A DNA stretch of 64,000 nucleotides, taken from assembly GCA_934229385.1 (NCBI GenBank), contig CAKQDH010000001.1, positions 124,001 to 188,000 of the forward strand, written 5' to 3'. The position numbers were made by a program, and so were the translations under genes. The notes under the pieces are model-generated. The model worked only from the letters and a program-made list of their open reading frames with translations, was not told where the DNA came from and did not search any database. The stretch is from an uncultured Oenococcus sp. (lineage in GTDB: Bacteria > Bacillota > Bacilli > Lactobacillales > Lactobacillaceae). Below are positions 36,421-45,844 of this stretch, in pieces; position 1 is the stretch's first letter, and the number at the start of each line of letters is the position of its first letter.

Positions 36421-37059
36421 TTAAAAAAAATGAGCATTTTTTCTTATAGGGTTAAAAGACAATCTATGAATAGGAGAAGCACCCTTCTGGAATAGAGCTC
36501 GCTTATGTTTCTCCGTTAAATAGCCCTTATTTCTATTAAAAAAATAACCAGGGTATAATTTATTATAAATACTCATGAGCCTATCCCTATATTGTTTTGC
36601 TAAAATTGATGCGGCAGCTACAGAATTAGACAATTGGTCCCCATGTATAATCTTTTTTTGTTTTATCGAAGTTTCAATTGACATCGCATCAACCAATAAA
36701 AAATCTGGAACTAATTTTAAATTTAAGACAGCTTTTCCCATTGCTTCTTTACTAGCATTATAAATGTTTATTTTATCAATTTTTTTTGAACTAACAGAAC
36801 CAAACGCAAAATCCAAAATTTGAAGCTTTATAAGCGGCTCAATTTTTTTTCTTTGTAATTTAGTTAACTGTTTTGAATCAAAACACCCTTTAAGATTAAA
36901 CTGTGTTTTTAAGATAACTGCGCAGGCAACTACAGGCCCAGCAATACATCCTCTTCCTACTTCATCTATTCCAGCGATTAATGAATAGCCATTTTTCCTT
37001 AAACTTCTTTCAAACATGAAGCGTCTAAAAAAATTCTTTTTTATATCAATAAATTTCAT
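36421..37059 (-). CDS. rnhB: Ribonuclease HII
   Basis: RNase HII nicks 5' of ribonucleotides in DNA and removes RNA from hybrids. The 212-residue protein has the metal-binding motif IAGIDEVGRGCIAGPV (Asp and Glu of the DE pair), a third acid in LLVDAMSIE, and VAAASILAKQYRD. Catalytic residues are complete. It follows rbgA by eight bases and is followed by topA after 62 bases. Confidence 0.96.
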   Translation of the reverse strand: MKFIDIKKNFFRRFMFERSLRKNGYSLIAGIDEVGRGCIAGPVVACAVILKTQFNLKGCFDSKQLTKLQRKKIEPLIKLQILDFAFGSVSSKKIDKINIYNASKEAMGKAVLNLKLVPDFLLVDAMSIETSIKQKKIIHGDQLSNSVAAASILAKQYRDRLMSIYNKLYPGYFFNRNKGYLTEKHKRALFQKGASPIHRLSFNPIRKNAHFF

Positions 37060-37067
37060 TTATTACT

Positions 37068-37907
37068 TTATAAATAAGAATCACCATAATAATCAAGTGA
37101 AATCTTTCCAAACTCCCCCCTTCTAAAATCGTCTAAAATTTTTTGACTAGCCTTTCCAAAATTTTGTTGCATTCCTAATTGGCTAGTTATAGACATAAGA
37201 GCTGCACTAGCGTTATCTAAAGAAAAATGATTTATCTTATATCTTATCGGAATATTGGCCGGATAATATTGTTGAGCAAAATTTATAAACCATAAAGCTA
37301 ATTGCTTATTTGTAAAAAAAGAATTTTTAGGATTTTCTAATAAATCATTTTTTTTTCTAATACTTTTATTTTCAATTTTTTTCAATAATAAAGAAGGTGC
37401 ATCAATAAAATTGATATTGTAACGAGTTTTAGCCACTACAAACTTTTTAGTGGAATCTGGGGAATTATTTGTTCTTGAAACCCTTTTTCTAACTATATGA
37501 TTTATAAAAGTTGATTTTCCAGTATTAGGTCCACCAATAACTAGTGCCTTTAAAAATTGCTTCTTGTTAGTTCTTAATTTTTTAAAAACTATATTACTTT
37601 TAAGTTGTCTTAAAAATTCTTTTATTAAAATATTAGAATTAGCTTCGGTAATTAGAATATCTGCAAAATTATTTTTGTTCTTCCTTATAAAGGCTTTTAC
37701 TTGTATAGGGTCTGCCAAGTCAACCTTATTTAATAATAGAAAAATAGGTTTATTAATAATCTTTTGGTTAATACATAAATTTTGAGTTGATTGAGGAGCT
37801 CTAGCGTCCACAACTTCAATTACAAAATTGATTCTTTTTAAAATTTGTCTATTCTCTCTAAAGGCTTTTGGTAGGTGCCCAGAAAACATATGTATCCTAT
37901 CTGTCAT
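37068..37907 (-). CDS. rbgA: Ribosome biogenesis GTPase RbgA (YlqF)
   Basis: RbgA is a circularly permuted GTPase acting late in 50S assembly. The start is ATG 37907, since AGAGG lies seven bases upstream and it overlaps the yozE stop as ATGA. The family start MFSGHLPKAFREN carries the catalytic His (His11). G4 is NKVDLAD (60-66), G1 is GGPNTGKST (125-133). G3, normally DTPG, reads DAPS (169-172), an unusual change at the switch II motif. The C-terminal RNA-binding domain (about 205-279) is present. Confidence 0.92.
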   Translation of the reverse strand: MTDRIHMFSGHLPKAFRENRQILKRINFVIEVVDARAPQSTQNLCINQKIINKPIFLLLNKVDLADPIQVKAFIRKNKNNFADILITEANSNILIKEFLRQLKSNIVFKKLRTNKKQFLKALVIGGPNTGKSTFINHIVRKRVSRTNNSPDSTKKFVVAKTRYNINFIDAPSLLLKKIENKSIRKKNDLLENPKNSFFTNKQLALWFINFAQQYYPANIPIRYKINHFSLDNASAALMSITSQLGMQQNFGKASQKILDDFRRGEFGKISLDYYGDSYL

Positions 37908-38134
37908 ATATTTTCCTCTGAAGATAAGAATTTTTGCCATGCTTTATCAAAAATTTGCATACTCATTAAATAATTTGCATTCTCTTCCAAATAGTTTGAA
38001 ATCTCAGAAAAATTTTTTGATTGTTTAGGAAAAGTTGAGTCAAAAAAAGCCGCGTTTGCAAATTCTTGAATGGCATTGGCTTTAGAAGGTTTTCTCTGTG
38101 TCATTAACCAATGATAAAAGCTCCGATGGATCAT
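37904..38134 (-). CDS. yozE: YozE/UPF0346 family SAM-like protein
   Basis: This 76-residue protein matches the YozE family: RSFYHWLMTQRKP at the start, EFANAAFFDSTFPKQS, SNYLEENANYL and FDKAWQKFL. The fold is a small helical bundle similar to SAM domains. Its function is unknown, and nucleic-acid or protein binding has been suggested from the fold only. It overlaps rbgA by four bases (ATGA), a common arrangement in Lactobacillales. AAGGAAG precedes the ATG. Confidence 0.93.
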   Translation of the reverse strand: MIHRSFYHWLMTQRKPSKANAIQEFANAAFFDSTFPKQSKNFSEISNYLEENANYLMSMQIFDKAWQKFLSSEENI

Positions 38135-38296
38135 TTATTTCTTCCTTTCTTTTTATTTAAAAAATATAGATAAAATTGTCTATACCTTAAAACGATCACA
38201 CAAAATTAACATTTATATAAAAATATATTATTAAATTGCACTTTTACTATATATTATTTTACTAACTAAAAAAATTTAATTGTTTGATAAGAACAA

Positions 38297-39496
38297 TTAA
38301 ATTTTATTTCCCTTTAAATCAATAAATATTTTTTTTGCATTTCTAAGAAGAATATTTTTCTGATTTTTTATTAGATCCATTATAACGTCATTTTTTAGTT
38401 TGTTTATGATAATTCCGACTAGAGGCCCAGAAGGTATACCTAAATTTAAAATATCATTCCCACTAATTTTTAATTGCTTCACATTGGTTATTTTTAATTC
38501 ATCATGATTTTTTATTAATAAATTTTTATCTGCTCTTTCAATAGCATCCAAAGAATTTTTAAAATTCTTTCCAACATTGAAAATATCTAATTTATTAGGA
38601 TGCTTTTTTTGTAGAAAATTTACAGAACCAATAATTTTATTTATTAATTTATTACTCATCTTCCATTTTCTTAAAAATCTATTCAAATTTTTTTTTGGTA
38701 AATTACCTAAATATACGAACCTTGTCCAACAAACAGAAAGATAATTTTGCTTTGGTGTTTGATATTTTTTAAATGCTTTTAATGGATTTTTCATTAAGGA
38801 AATCCCTGGTAAATAATCATTAACTGATAAATTCCAAAGCTGCACTAAAGTTCTATGAGCCCATCTTCCACTTAAGAGTTTAGAAAATTCGTCAAAGATT
38901 CTTTCAACTGCTATATTATTTAAATGGTTAGTTAATTTTTTTGCCCAAAATAAAGTATTCTTTTCTATTTCAAATCCAAGTTGACTTGAAAAGCGAAAAG
39001 CTCGTAATATTCTAAGAGCATCTTCTAAAAAACGTTTATCGCTATCGCCAACACATTTAATTTCTCGTTTTTTTAAGTCCTTAAGCCCCCCAAAATAATC
39101 AAAAATGTTACCCTTAGTGTCCATTGCTAAAGCGTTAATTGTAAAATCTCTTCTAGATAAGTCTTTAACTAAACTTTTTGTAAAATAAACATTTTTTGGG
39201 TGCCTATTATCAATATACTTCCCATCAATTCGGAAAGTAGTAATTTCATATGTATGACCATTAAAAAAAACTAAATCTGTACCATGTTTTTCGCCTGAAT
39301 AATTAGGGGAAGTTTTAAAAATTTTCTTCATTTCTTTAGGAGTAGCACTCGTTGCAATATCAATATCATTAATTCTTCTTCCAATAACAGCATCTCGAAC
39401 TGCTCCGCCTACAAAAAAAGCTTGGTATCCTTCAATTTCTAATTTTTTCATAACCGGTATCGCTCTTTTAAAGATTTTATTTAATTTTACTATCAT
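38297..39496 (-). CDS. cca: CCA-adding enzyme (tRNA nucleotidyltransferase)
   Basis: This enzyme adds or repairs the 3' CCA of tRNAs. The 399-residue protein shows the class II motifs AFFVGGAVRDAVIG, INDIDIATSATP with the catalytic Asp pair, RRDFTINALAMD and EDALRILRAFRF. Length matches Firmicute enzymes. Its ATG overlaps the stop of the upstream TPR gene by four bases. The position hup-TPR-cca is the normal one in lactobacilli. Confidence 0.96.
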   Translation of the reverse strand: MIVKLNKIFKRAIPVMKKLEIEGYQAFFVGGAVRDAVIGRRINDIDIATSATPKEMKKIFKTSPNYSGEKHGTDLVFFNGHTYEITTFRIDGKYIDNRHPKNVYFTKSLVKDLSRRDFTINALAMDTKGNIFDYFGGLKDLKKREIKCVGDSDKRFLEDALRILRAFRFSSQLGFEIEKNTLFWAKKLTNHLNNIAVERIFDEFSKLLSGRWAHRTLVQLWNLSVNDYLPGISLMKNPLKAFKKYQTPKQNYLSVCWTRFVYLGNLPKKNLNRFLRKWKMSNKLINKIIGSVNFLQKKHPNKLDIFNVGKNFKNSLDAIERADKNLLIKNHDELKITNVKQLKISGNDILNLGIPSGPLVGIIINKLKNDVIMDLIKNQKNILLRNAKKIFIDLKGNKI

Positions 39497-40737
39497 GAAA
39501 ACAAATAATTCTCCATTTCAATGTCATCAGGAATTAATTTTAAATATTTTTTCAAATACTTTTGAGCCTTATTTCTATTAACATTCCTAAGAATAAAAAA
39601 AGCATCCTTCAAAAAATCTGCATCCTCATTAAAATAATCACCAATATTTATAATTTTATTTTTCGCTAGACCAATATTATTAAGGCGATAGTAAGCTTTA
39701 GCTAAATACCACAGAAAATGGGGATAAAAAGTATCTTTATTAACATACGGAGATAACAAGTCTATTACTTTTTGATATTTTTTTTGATGAAGATAATTGT
39801 TTGCCAACAAAGTAAGCGTTTTTAAATCGTTTTCATCTTTTTTTAAAATATCATTAAGTAAATTATTAGAATTTTTATAATTTTTATTATTACTATAAAA
39901 TAAGGCTAATTTAAAAGATGCTTTTAAACTAAAAGGATTTATTTTAGTAGATTCTTTTAAAATTTTTTCTTCTTGAAATTTTTTACCCACCTGATCATAA
40001 AGATCAGCTAATTGAAGGCAATCTTCTATCTTTGGACCGAAATTTGCAATATTTTTTTCATAAATATCAATTGCACTTTCTACATGTTTAGTTTCCTCAT
40101 AAGCATGGGCCAAAACACTTAGTTCTTTAGAAGATAAGTTTTTTATCCCTACTTGCTTAAATTCCAAAATAGCATTTTCAAATTCCCCACTATAAGCAAA
40201 TCCAAAAGCAAGCCTTTTATGCAAATTAATCCTGCCAATATTATTGATTCCTGACCTAATTAAAAGCTTATACAACTGAATTGCTTTTTGGTTTTCACCT
40301 TCAGAATTATAAAATTCTGCTAAAGCAAAGCGAACAACAGGATCACTACTCAAATTTTGTAAATCTAACAAAACTCCTTCAGCAGAACCTAATAAACCTT
40401 CATTTTGATAAAGATCGGCTTTATCTAATTGCGCCGATATAAAAAAAGAACTGTTTTTAGGAATTTCTGATATCAAATTTAATGCTTCATCATCTTGAGA
40501 ATTTTCAATATAATTTTCTGCAAGAGCAAGTTTTATTTCATCATTATTTGGAAGCTTTTTATTTAAAATTTTTAAGATATAAATAGAATCGTCTACAAAA
40601 CCCTTTTCAAACAAAAAATTAGATAAACTAACTAAATCTTTTGTAGGATCAGAATCTATCGCTTTATTTATTAATTTTCTATTATCAAATTTAAAATTTA
40701 ATATATTATTTACAATTATTCTAGAATAATTACTCAT
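39493..40737 (-). CDS. Tetratricopeptide repeat protein (YpiA-like position)
   Basis: This 414-residue soluble protein consists of about ten TPR-type helical pairs spanning nearly the whole length, for example ALAENYIENSQDDEALNLIS, ALAEFYNSEGENQKAIQLYK and LANNYLHQKKYQKVIDLLS. No catalytic motif or membrane segment is seen. The place between hup and cca is where lactobacilli carry the YpiA-like TPR protein, whose function is not established. It is coupled to cca through a four-base overlap. Confidence 0.88.
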   Translation of the reverse strand: MSNYSRIIVNNILNFKFDNRKLINKAIDSDPTKDLVSLSNFLFEKGFVDDSIYILKILNKKLPNNDEIKLALAENYIENSQDDEALNLISEIPKNSSFFISAQLDKADLYQNEGLLGSAEGVLLDLQNLSSDPVVRFALAEFYNSEGENQKAIQLYKLLIRSGINNIGRINLHKRLAFGFAYSGEFENAILEFKQVGIKNLSSKELSVLAHAYEETKHVESAIDIYEKNIANFGPKIEDCLQLADLYDQVGKKFQEEKILKESTKINPFSLKASFKLALFYSNNKNYKNSNNLLNDILKKDENDLKTLTLLANNYLHQKKYQKVIDLLSPYVNKDTFYPHFLWYLAKAYYRLNNIGLAKNKIINIGDYFNEDADFLKDAFFILRNVNRNKAQKYLKKYLKLIPDDIEMENYLFS

Positions 40738-40762
40738 CCAATTATCTTATAATAAATAGACA

Positions 40763-40805
40763 AAATAAAAAGGTCAACTAGATCTTTTACCAAATAGCTG
40801 ACCTT
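40763..40805 (-). terminator. Terminator after hup
   Basis: On the minus strand AAGGTCAGCTA (40795-40805) pairs with TAGTTGACCTT (40770-40780), 11 pairs with one G-U, followed by a T-rich run. It separates hup from the TPR-cca pair. Confidence 0.82.
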
Positions 40806-40812
40806 CGAGTTT

Positions 40813-41088
40813 TTATTTAACAGCTTCTTTTAAAGCTTTTCCTGGTTTAAAAGCTGGAACTTTAGAAGCTGGTATTTGAATTTCTTCACCAGTTTGAGGG
40901 TTACGCCCTGTTCTAGCAGCACGATTCCGGACCTCAAAATTACCAAAGCCAATTAATTGAACTTTTTCTCCCTTGGATAAATAATCAGAAATAGAATCAA
41001 AAACTGCTTCAACTGTTGCAGCGGTTTGCTTTTTGGTTAAATCAACTTTTTTTGAAACTGAGTTGACTAATGCTTGTTTATTTGCCAT
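40813..41088 (-). CDS. hup: DNA-binding protein HU
   Basis: HU is the main nucleoid-associated protein, binding and bending DNA as a dimer. The 91-residue protein is typical: [39 protein letters not shown] carrying the beta-arm Arg residues, and [25 protein letters not shown] precedes the ATG. It is a single-gene unit between the der terminator and its own terminator. Confidence 0.98.
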   Translation of the reverse strand: MANKQALVNSVSKKVDLTKKQTAATVEAVFDSISDYLSKGEKVQLIGFGNFEVRNRAARTGRNPQTGEEIQIPASKVPAFKPGKALKEAVK

Positions 41089-41171
41089 GAGTTTCTCCTA
41101 GTATTTAAAGTAAATAGTAAAATTCATAAGTTCATGCATCCTACTATTAAAAACTTAACACAAGTTTCAAT

Positions 41172-41210
41172 AAAAAAATAGTCTAAATAACTGATAGAAC
41201 GCTATTTTTA
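41172..41210 (-). terminator. Probable terminator after der
   Basis: On the minus strand AAAAATAG pairs with CTATTTTT, with an inner TCTA/TAGA continuation, followed by a T-run. The stem is AT-rich, so strength is uncertain. Confidence 0.55.
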
Positions 41211-41229
41211 ACTATTTTTATAAAAATCA

Positions 41230-42579
41230 TTAATGATTTTTTATTTTAAAATAAAGAGGGGTCCCAGAAAAATCAAAATTTTCGCGAATTTTATTTTCCA
41301 AAGACCTTTGAAAACTAAAATGCATTAATTTTTTATTATTTACAAATACGACAAATCTAGGCGGTTTTATAGACACTTGCGTAACATAATAAATTTTTAG
41401 GTGTTTGCCTTTTTTTGATGGAGAAGGTAAAAAAGGGATAGTATTCATAACTGTTTGGTTTAAAAGGGAAGATTTTACTCTTCTTTTATGATTATCATTT
41501 ACCTTAACAACTAATTTAGGAATATTCGATATTCGTTGTTTTGTTTTAGCAGAAATAAAAAGTACAGGAGCAAAATTCAAAAATTTGAAATTATCTTTTA
41601 CTATAGTTTTAAATTCGTTAATAGTCTCACTGTTTTTTTTAATAGTATCCCACTTATTAACTAATATAATGACACCCTTCCCTTTATTCTTTGTTAAACC
41701 TGCTATGCGTTTATCTTGTTCTCGAATACCAGTAGCAGCATCAATTAAAAATAAAACTACATCGGACCTATCAATTGCTATTTGAGCCCTTAAAATAGCA
41801 TACATTTCAGATTTATTATCTATTTTTCCGGATTTTCTAATTCCAGCTGTATCTGTAATAAAAAAATTATTTCCACTCTGGTCTTGAAAATAAGTACCAA
41901 TTGCATCTCGAGTTGTACCTTGCTTATCACTTACTATGGTTCTCTCATCTTTAATAAGAGAATTAAAAAGTAAAGATTTACCAACATTAGGGCGCCCAAT
42001 AATAGCAATTTTAATAGTATTATTTTCATTTAAATTAGGTAAAGAAATTTCTTTTTTATTTGTTCCAATATCTTTAGTTAACTGATCAAGTAAATCTCCT
42101 ACTCCCAAACCATGAGTAGCAGAAATTGGATAAGGATCTCCCAAGCCTAAAGAATAAAAATCATAAATCAAATTTTTCCGTTGAATATTATCAATAAAAT
42201 TAACAGTTAAATAAATAGGTACCTTTGTTTTATAAAGAATCTTAGCAACAAATTTATCCTGGTCAGTTAATCCATTTTTTCCACTAGTCAAAAAAATAAT
42301 AGCATCAGCTTCATTCATTGCAAGAGAAGCCTGTTTTTTTATATCCGAAAGAAAATAATTTTCACTACCATCTTCGCTTATAATACCGCCGGTATCAATA
42401 ACTGAAAAAGATACACCATTCCAAGATGTTTGGCCATAAACGCGATCTCTAGTAATTCCTGATTGATCCCCTGTAATAGATTTGTTTGAACTAATTATTC
42501 TATTGAACAAAGTTGATTTGCCAACATTGGGTCTTCCAATAATAGCAATCGTAAATTGTTTAGTACTTTTTTTTAGCAT
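41230..42579 (-). CDS. der: Ribosome biogenesis GTPase Der (EngA)
   Basis: Der has two tandem GTPase domains and helps 50S assembly. The 449-residue protein shows GRPNVGKSTLFNRI and DTGGIISEDG in the first domain, GRPNVGKSLLFNSL, DTAGIRKSG and NKWD in the second, and a C-terminal KH-like domain. The first domain's usual NKID reads NFID (about residue 127-130), a small deviation in G4. It overlaps cmk by 20 bases. The rpsA gene usually present between cmk and der is missing. Confidence 0.96.
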   Translation of the reverse strand: MLKKSTKQFTIAIIGRPNVGKSTLFNRIISSNKSITGDQSGITRDRVYGQTSWNGVSFSVIDTGGIISEDGSENYFLSDIKKQASLAMNEADAIIFLTSGKNGLTDQDKFVAKILYKTKVPIYLTVNFIDNIQRKNLIYDFYSLGLGDPYPISATHGLGVGDLLDQLTKDIGTNKKEISLPNLNENNTIKIAIIGRPNVGKSLLFNSLIKDERTIVSDKQGTTRDAIGTYFQDQSGNNFFITDTAGIRKSGKIDNKSEMYAILRAQIAIDRSDVVLFLIDAATGIREQDKRIAGLTKNKGKGVIILVNKWDTIKKNSETINEFKTIVKDNFKFLNFAPVLFISAKTKQRISNIPKLVVKVNDNHKRRVKSSLLNQTVMNTIPFLPSPSKKGKHLKIYYVTQVSIKPPRFVVFVNNKKLMHFSFQRSLENKIRENFDFSGTPLYFKIKNH

Positions 42580-43261
42580 AGTTATTATTCTTAAAAAATA
42601 TATTAATAATCGAGATAATTCTTTTAATCACTTGTTTGATCGTTAAATCTGTTGTATCAATCTCAATAGCATCTTTAGCTTTTTTCAAAGGACTTAATAA
42701 ACGATGGGAATCCTTATAATCTCTTTTTATAATTTCATTTTTTAAAGAGTTAAAAGATTCATTAATCCCTTTTTTCCTGTTATCAATAAGCCTTCTTTTG
42801 ACCCTGGCCTCTAAACTAGCTGTAAGGAAAATTTTAATTTGAGCATTTGGCAGCACCGTAACCCCAATGTCACGTCCATCCATAACAACATTATTTTTTT
42901 CTGCCATTTCTCTTTGACGAGATGTCATTATTTTTCTAACTTCTTTAAAAGAAGAAACCAATGATACGTTATTAGTAATATCATTACTCCTTATTTTTTT
43001 TGTTACATCCTTACCTTCTATCAAAACATGTTGGACAGGGTAGCCTGGAATAAATTTTAACGGAATATTGTCTACAAACGTAGAAATTTTTTTTTCATCC
43101 TGATAACTTACATTATGAATTTTTGCATAAAGGGTGACTGCTCTATACATTGCTCCTGTATCAATATAAATAAACTTAAATTTTTTAGCAATTATTTTAG
43201 CAATAGTAGACTTACCTGATCCTGCTGGGCCATCAATAGCGATTTGTATTTTATTTAACAT
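42560..43261 (-). CDS. cmk: (d)CMP kinase
   Basis: Cytidylate kinase converts (d)CMP to (d)CDP. The 233-residue protein has the P-loop IDGPAGSGKSTIAK (about residues 8-21), DTGAMYRAVTLYA for nucleotide recognition, and VVMDGRDIGVTVLPNA. Length is slightly above the usual 225. It is 7 bases downstream of the LysM gene and overlaps der by 20 bases. No Shine-Dalgarno is obvious before the ATG. Confidence 0.96.
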   Translation of the reverse strand: MLNKIQIAIDGPAGSGKSTIAKIIAKKFKFIYIDTGAMYRAVTLYAKIHNVSYQDEKKISTFVDNIPLKFIPGYPVQHVLIEGKDVTKKIRSNDITNNVSLVSSFKEVRKIMTSRQREMAEKNNVVMDGRDIGVTVLPNAQIKIFLTASLEARVKRRLIDNRKKGINESFNSLKNEIIKRDYKDSHRLLSPLKKAKDAIEIDTTDLTIKQVIKRIISIINIFFKNNNYAKKKY

Positions 43262-43268
43262 TTTAATA

Positions 43269-44507
43269 TTATTTCACTTTCAAATGTTGTCCAGGATGTA
43301 ATTCCGAACCTTGAGTTAAACCATTCCTCTGATAAAGTTGTTTAATTGTCATATGGTGATTAAGAGCTATCCTATAAGGGTTATTGCCAGCTTTAACTGT
43401 ATATTCTGAATTTGTATTAGAATTCTGAGGATTTTGGCTAGAATTAGAAGAATTATTCCTATTATTAGAATAGTTAGAATTAACCGATGAAGAAGAATTT
43501 GTATTTATAGAAGATGCCTGTTGACTAGAAGATTGCTGTTGGCCTTTATAATTCAAATTTGAATTTGTTTGTACATTATCTTGATTACTAGAAACTGAAG
43601 ATGAAGAATTTATAGAAGAATTAGCGGAGGAATTATAAGGTACGTCAGTAGAAGTATTAGTAGGAGTGGGAGGAGCGCTTTGAACTTGTGTTGACGATTC
43701 AGAATTTGAAGAAGGAGTATTCTTTATAGAAGCAGACGATTTTTTTTGAGATGAACTTGTATTTTTATGTGGTGCTTTATTTTTTGGTTTTTGGGAAACT
43801 GTCTGTTTAACATTATTTTTTCCTCCTCCAGTAAATGAACCTATTACAGGAATAAAAAATAAAATTATAAGTGTAATCGCTACTAAAGAAAGCAAAAATT
43901 TTTTATTTAAATTCCTAAAAAAATTTAAAATATAATTAATTAATTTTCTATTTTTATGAGAAAATTTTTTTTTATTATTTTTTAAATTATTTCCTTGATG
44001 AAAGTTGCTTGTTTTATGTGCTAAATTATTTTGGTGTATTTGATGGCGAGACACAAAAGGATGTTTATCCTGTGCCATTTTGTCATTCTTTTTTTCTTCA
44101 TCGTTATCATTATTTTTTTTATTAAGCGGAGCTTGTTTTGGGCGTCTAGGGAATTTAAATTTGCCAATTCTAGAACTCTTATCTTTTTTTCTTTTGGAAT
44201 CTTTATTTTGATTATCTTTTTTATTGTTTTGGTGATTTTTGTTATTAAATTTATTATTTTTATCTAAATTAATATTAGCAAATCTCTCATTAATTTGAGA
44301 TATTTTATTATCCTTAGAAGATTTTTTTTGAGAAGACCCATTTTTTTGTTTTTCGAAAAAATTTGTATGATTATTCTTTGAATTTACATCGTTAATATGT
44401 TCAGAATCTTTATCATTGTTTATTTTTCTATTTTTTTCTTTTTTCTTTGTTCGTTTGTCTTTAGAATTTTTATCTTCATTTGGATCATACGGCTGAAAAT
44501 CACTCAT
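43269..44507 (-). CDS. LysM surface protein, SAG1386/EF1546 family
   Basis: This is a 412-residue single-pass membrane protein. Residues 1-200 are a highly charged Lys/Asn-rich cytoplasmic part, a hydrophobic segment spans about 204-224, then a Ser/Asn/Thr-rich outer linker and a C-terminal LysM domain (368-412, TVKAGNNPYRIALNHHMTI to HPGQHLKVK) that should bind peptidoglycan. The location immediately upstream of cmk and the layout match the SAG1386/EF1546 family of streptococci and enterococci, function unknown. The low-complexity halves make sequence-level homology weak. Confidence 0.87.
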   Translation of the reverse strand: MSDFQPYDPNEDKNSKDKRTKKKEKNRKINNDKDSEHINDVNSKNNHTNFFEKQKNGSSQKKSSKDNKISQINERFANINLDKNNKFNNKNHQNNKKDNQNKDSKRKKDKSSRIGKFKFPRRPKQAPLNKKNNDNDEEKKNDKMAQDKHPFVSRHQIHQNNLAHKTSNFHQGNNLKNNKKKFSHKNRKLINYILNFFRNLNKKFLLSLVAITLIILFFIPVIGSFTGGGKNNVKQTVSQKPKNKAPHKNTSSSQKKSSASIKNTPSSNSESSTQVQSAPPTPTNTSTDVPYNSSANSSINSSSSVSSNQDNVQTNSNLNYKGQQQSSSQQASSINTNSSSSVNSNYSNNRNNSSNSSQNPQNSNTNSEYTVKAGNNPYRIALNHHMTIKQLYQRNGLTQGSELHPGQHLKVK

Positions 44508-44685
44508 AATATCCTCTATTTATATACCCTCTAGCACTAAAAATATTCTATCATAAGCAATTATTTATTTTTTTAAATTAGCTATTTACATATATCTATT
44601 TATAGACAACTTATTTATCTTAATTTATAAATAATGTTTATAATACTTATTTTCCGAACTATATTAATTTACTAATCATTATATT

Positions 44686-45390
44686 TCAATAAATTAATTT
44701 TTTTAATTTTTCTTTTTTAAATTCTTTATATGAACCCAATTTTAAATTACTCAATTTTAAATTGCCCAATGAAAATCTATGCAATTTTATAACTGACAAG
44801 CCAAGAGCTTTAAAAATCCTTTTTACTTCTCGTTTTTTTCCTTCAGAAATAAAAACATATATAACGGAAACATTTAGTTTTTTATTATACCTAATAAATT
44901 TAATCTTGTTCACATAATAGTTTATATCCTTAAAATATATTCTTTTATTATATAAATTAAGGTCCCTATGTAACCCATTTATAATTACACGATACCCTTT
45001 AATAATCCTAAATTTAGGATGAATAATTTGTTGAGCAAAATCACCATCATTAGTAAGTAAAAGGAGGCCAGTAGTATTTTGGTCAAGTCTTCCAACGGAA
45101 AAAATAGGTATATTAGATTTAATTAATTTAATCACACTTGGTTGGTTTGGAAAACTGCGATTAGAGCATATATAACCCGATGGCTTATTTAAAAGGTAAT
45201 AAACATGTCGTTTACTTGAAATTACTCTACCATCTAATTTAACTATATTTTTTCTGAAAACCCTAGTACCTAATTTGTCTATAACATTTCCATCTACAGA
45301 TATTCTTCGATCTAGGATTAATTTTTCTGCTTTTCTTCGAGAAGTAATTCCAGTCGAAGCTATAAATTTTTGTAATCTTTCTCCTTTCAT
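44686..45390 (-). CDS. rluB: rRNA pseudouridine synthase, RluB/RsuA family
   Basis: This enzyme makes a pseudouridine in 23S rRNA. The 234-residue protein has an N-terminal S4 RNA-binding domain (LQKFIASTGITSRRKAEKLI) and the catalytic signature SVGRLDQNTTGLLLLTNDG with the active Asp, then REVKRIFKALGL. scpA-scpB, which precede rluB in most Firmicutes, are not upstream; a 450-base gap and pyk are there instead. Confidence 0.93.
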   Translation of the reverse strand: MKGERLQKFIASTGITSRRKAEKLILDRRISVDGNVIDKLGTRVFRKNIVKLDGRVISSKRHVYYLLNKPSGYICSNRSFPNQPSVIKLIKSNIPIFSVGRLDQNTTGLLLLTNDGDFAQQIIHPKFRIIKGYRVIINGLHRDLNLYNKRIYFKDINYYVNKIKFIRYNKKLNVSVIYVFISEGKKREVKRIFKALGLSVIKLHRFSLGNLKLSNLKLGSYKEFKKEKLKKLIY

Positions 45391-45725
45391 AATATAAAAT
45401 ATAATTTAATATTATTAACCAAATACGAATATATAAATTTCAGTGTCATAGCTTTTTAACTATTTAATTTATTCCCTTAATGTTTATTTCTAAATATATT
45501 ATTGCCTTCTTTTAAAGTAATAATAATTATTAAATCCAAATTTTTCTAAAATTCTAGTCAAATTTACTAACCCCTTTGCCCTATCCTAAAACTAAAAATA
45601 TATAAAAATCACTTAACAAATAATAATCATTAACATATTAAAAAATCAATGATTCAACAAACTAACTGTTAACTATACACTATAATCAAATCTAAAAAGC
45701 TTTAAAAATATTAAGTTCAATTTAT
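45391..45725. other. About 335-base AT-rich gap, nothing recognised
   Basis: Between rluB and the pyk terminator no coding frame, RNA gene or strong repeat is recognised. scpA and scpB would be expected near here from synteny. Confidence 0.5.
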
Positions 45726-45762
45726 AAAAAAACTCTTTAAGTGTAATTCTTTGCTAAAGAGT
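45726..45762 (-). terminator. Terminator after pyk
   Basis: On the minus strand ACTCTTTA (45755-45762) pairs perfectly with TAAAGAGT (45732-45739), followed by a run of T. It lies about 80 bases after the pyk stop. Confidence 0.8.
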
Positions 45763-45844
45763 CTAATATAATTAAATTTATTTTTTAATGAAATATAAAA
45801 GAGGATTAACTTTTTTATTTTTAATTTAGAATAATTCCCTTTAT

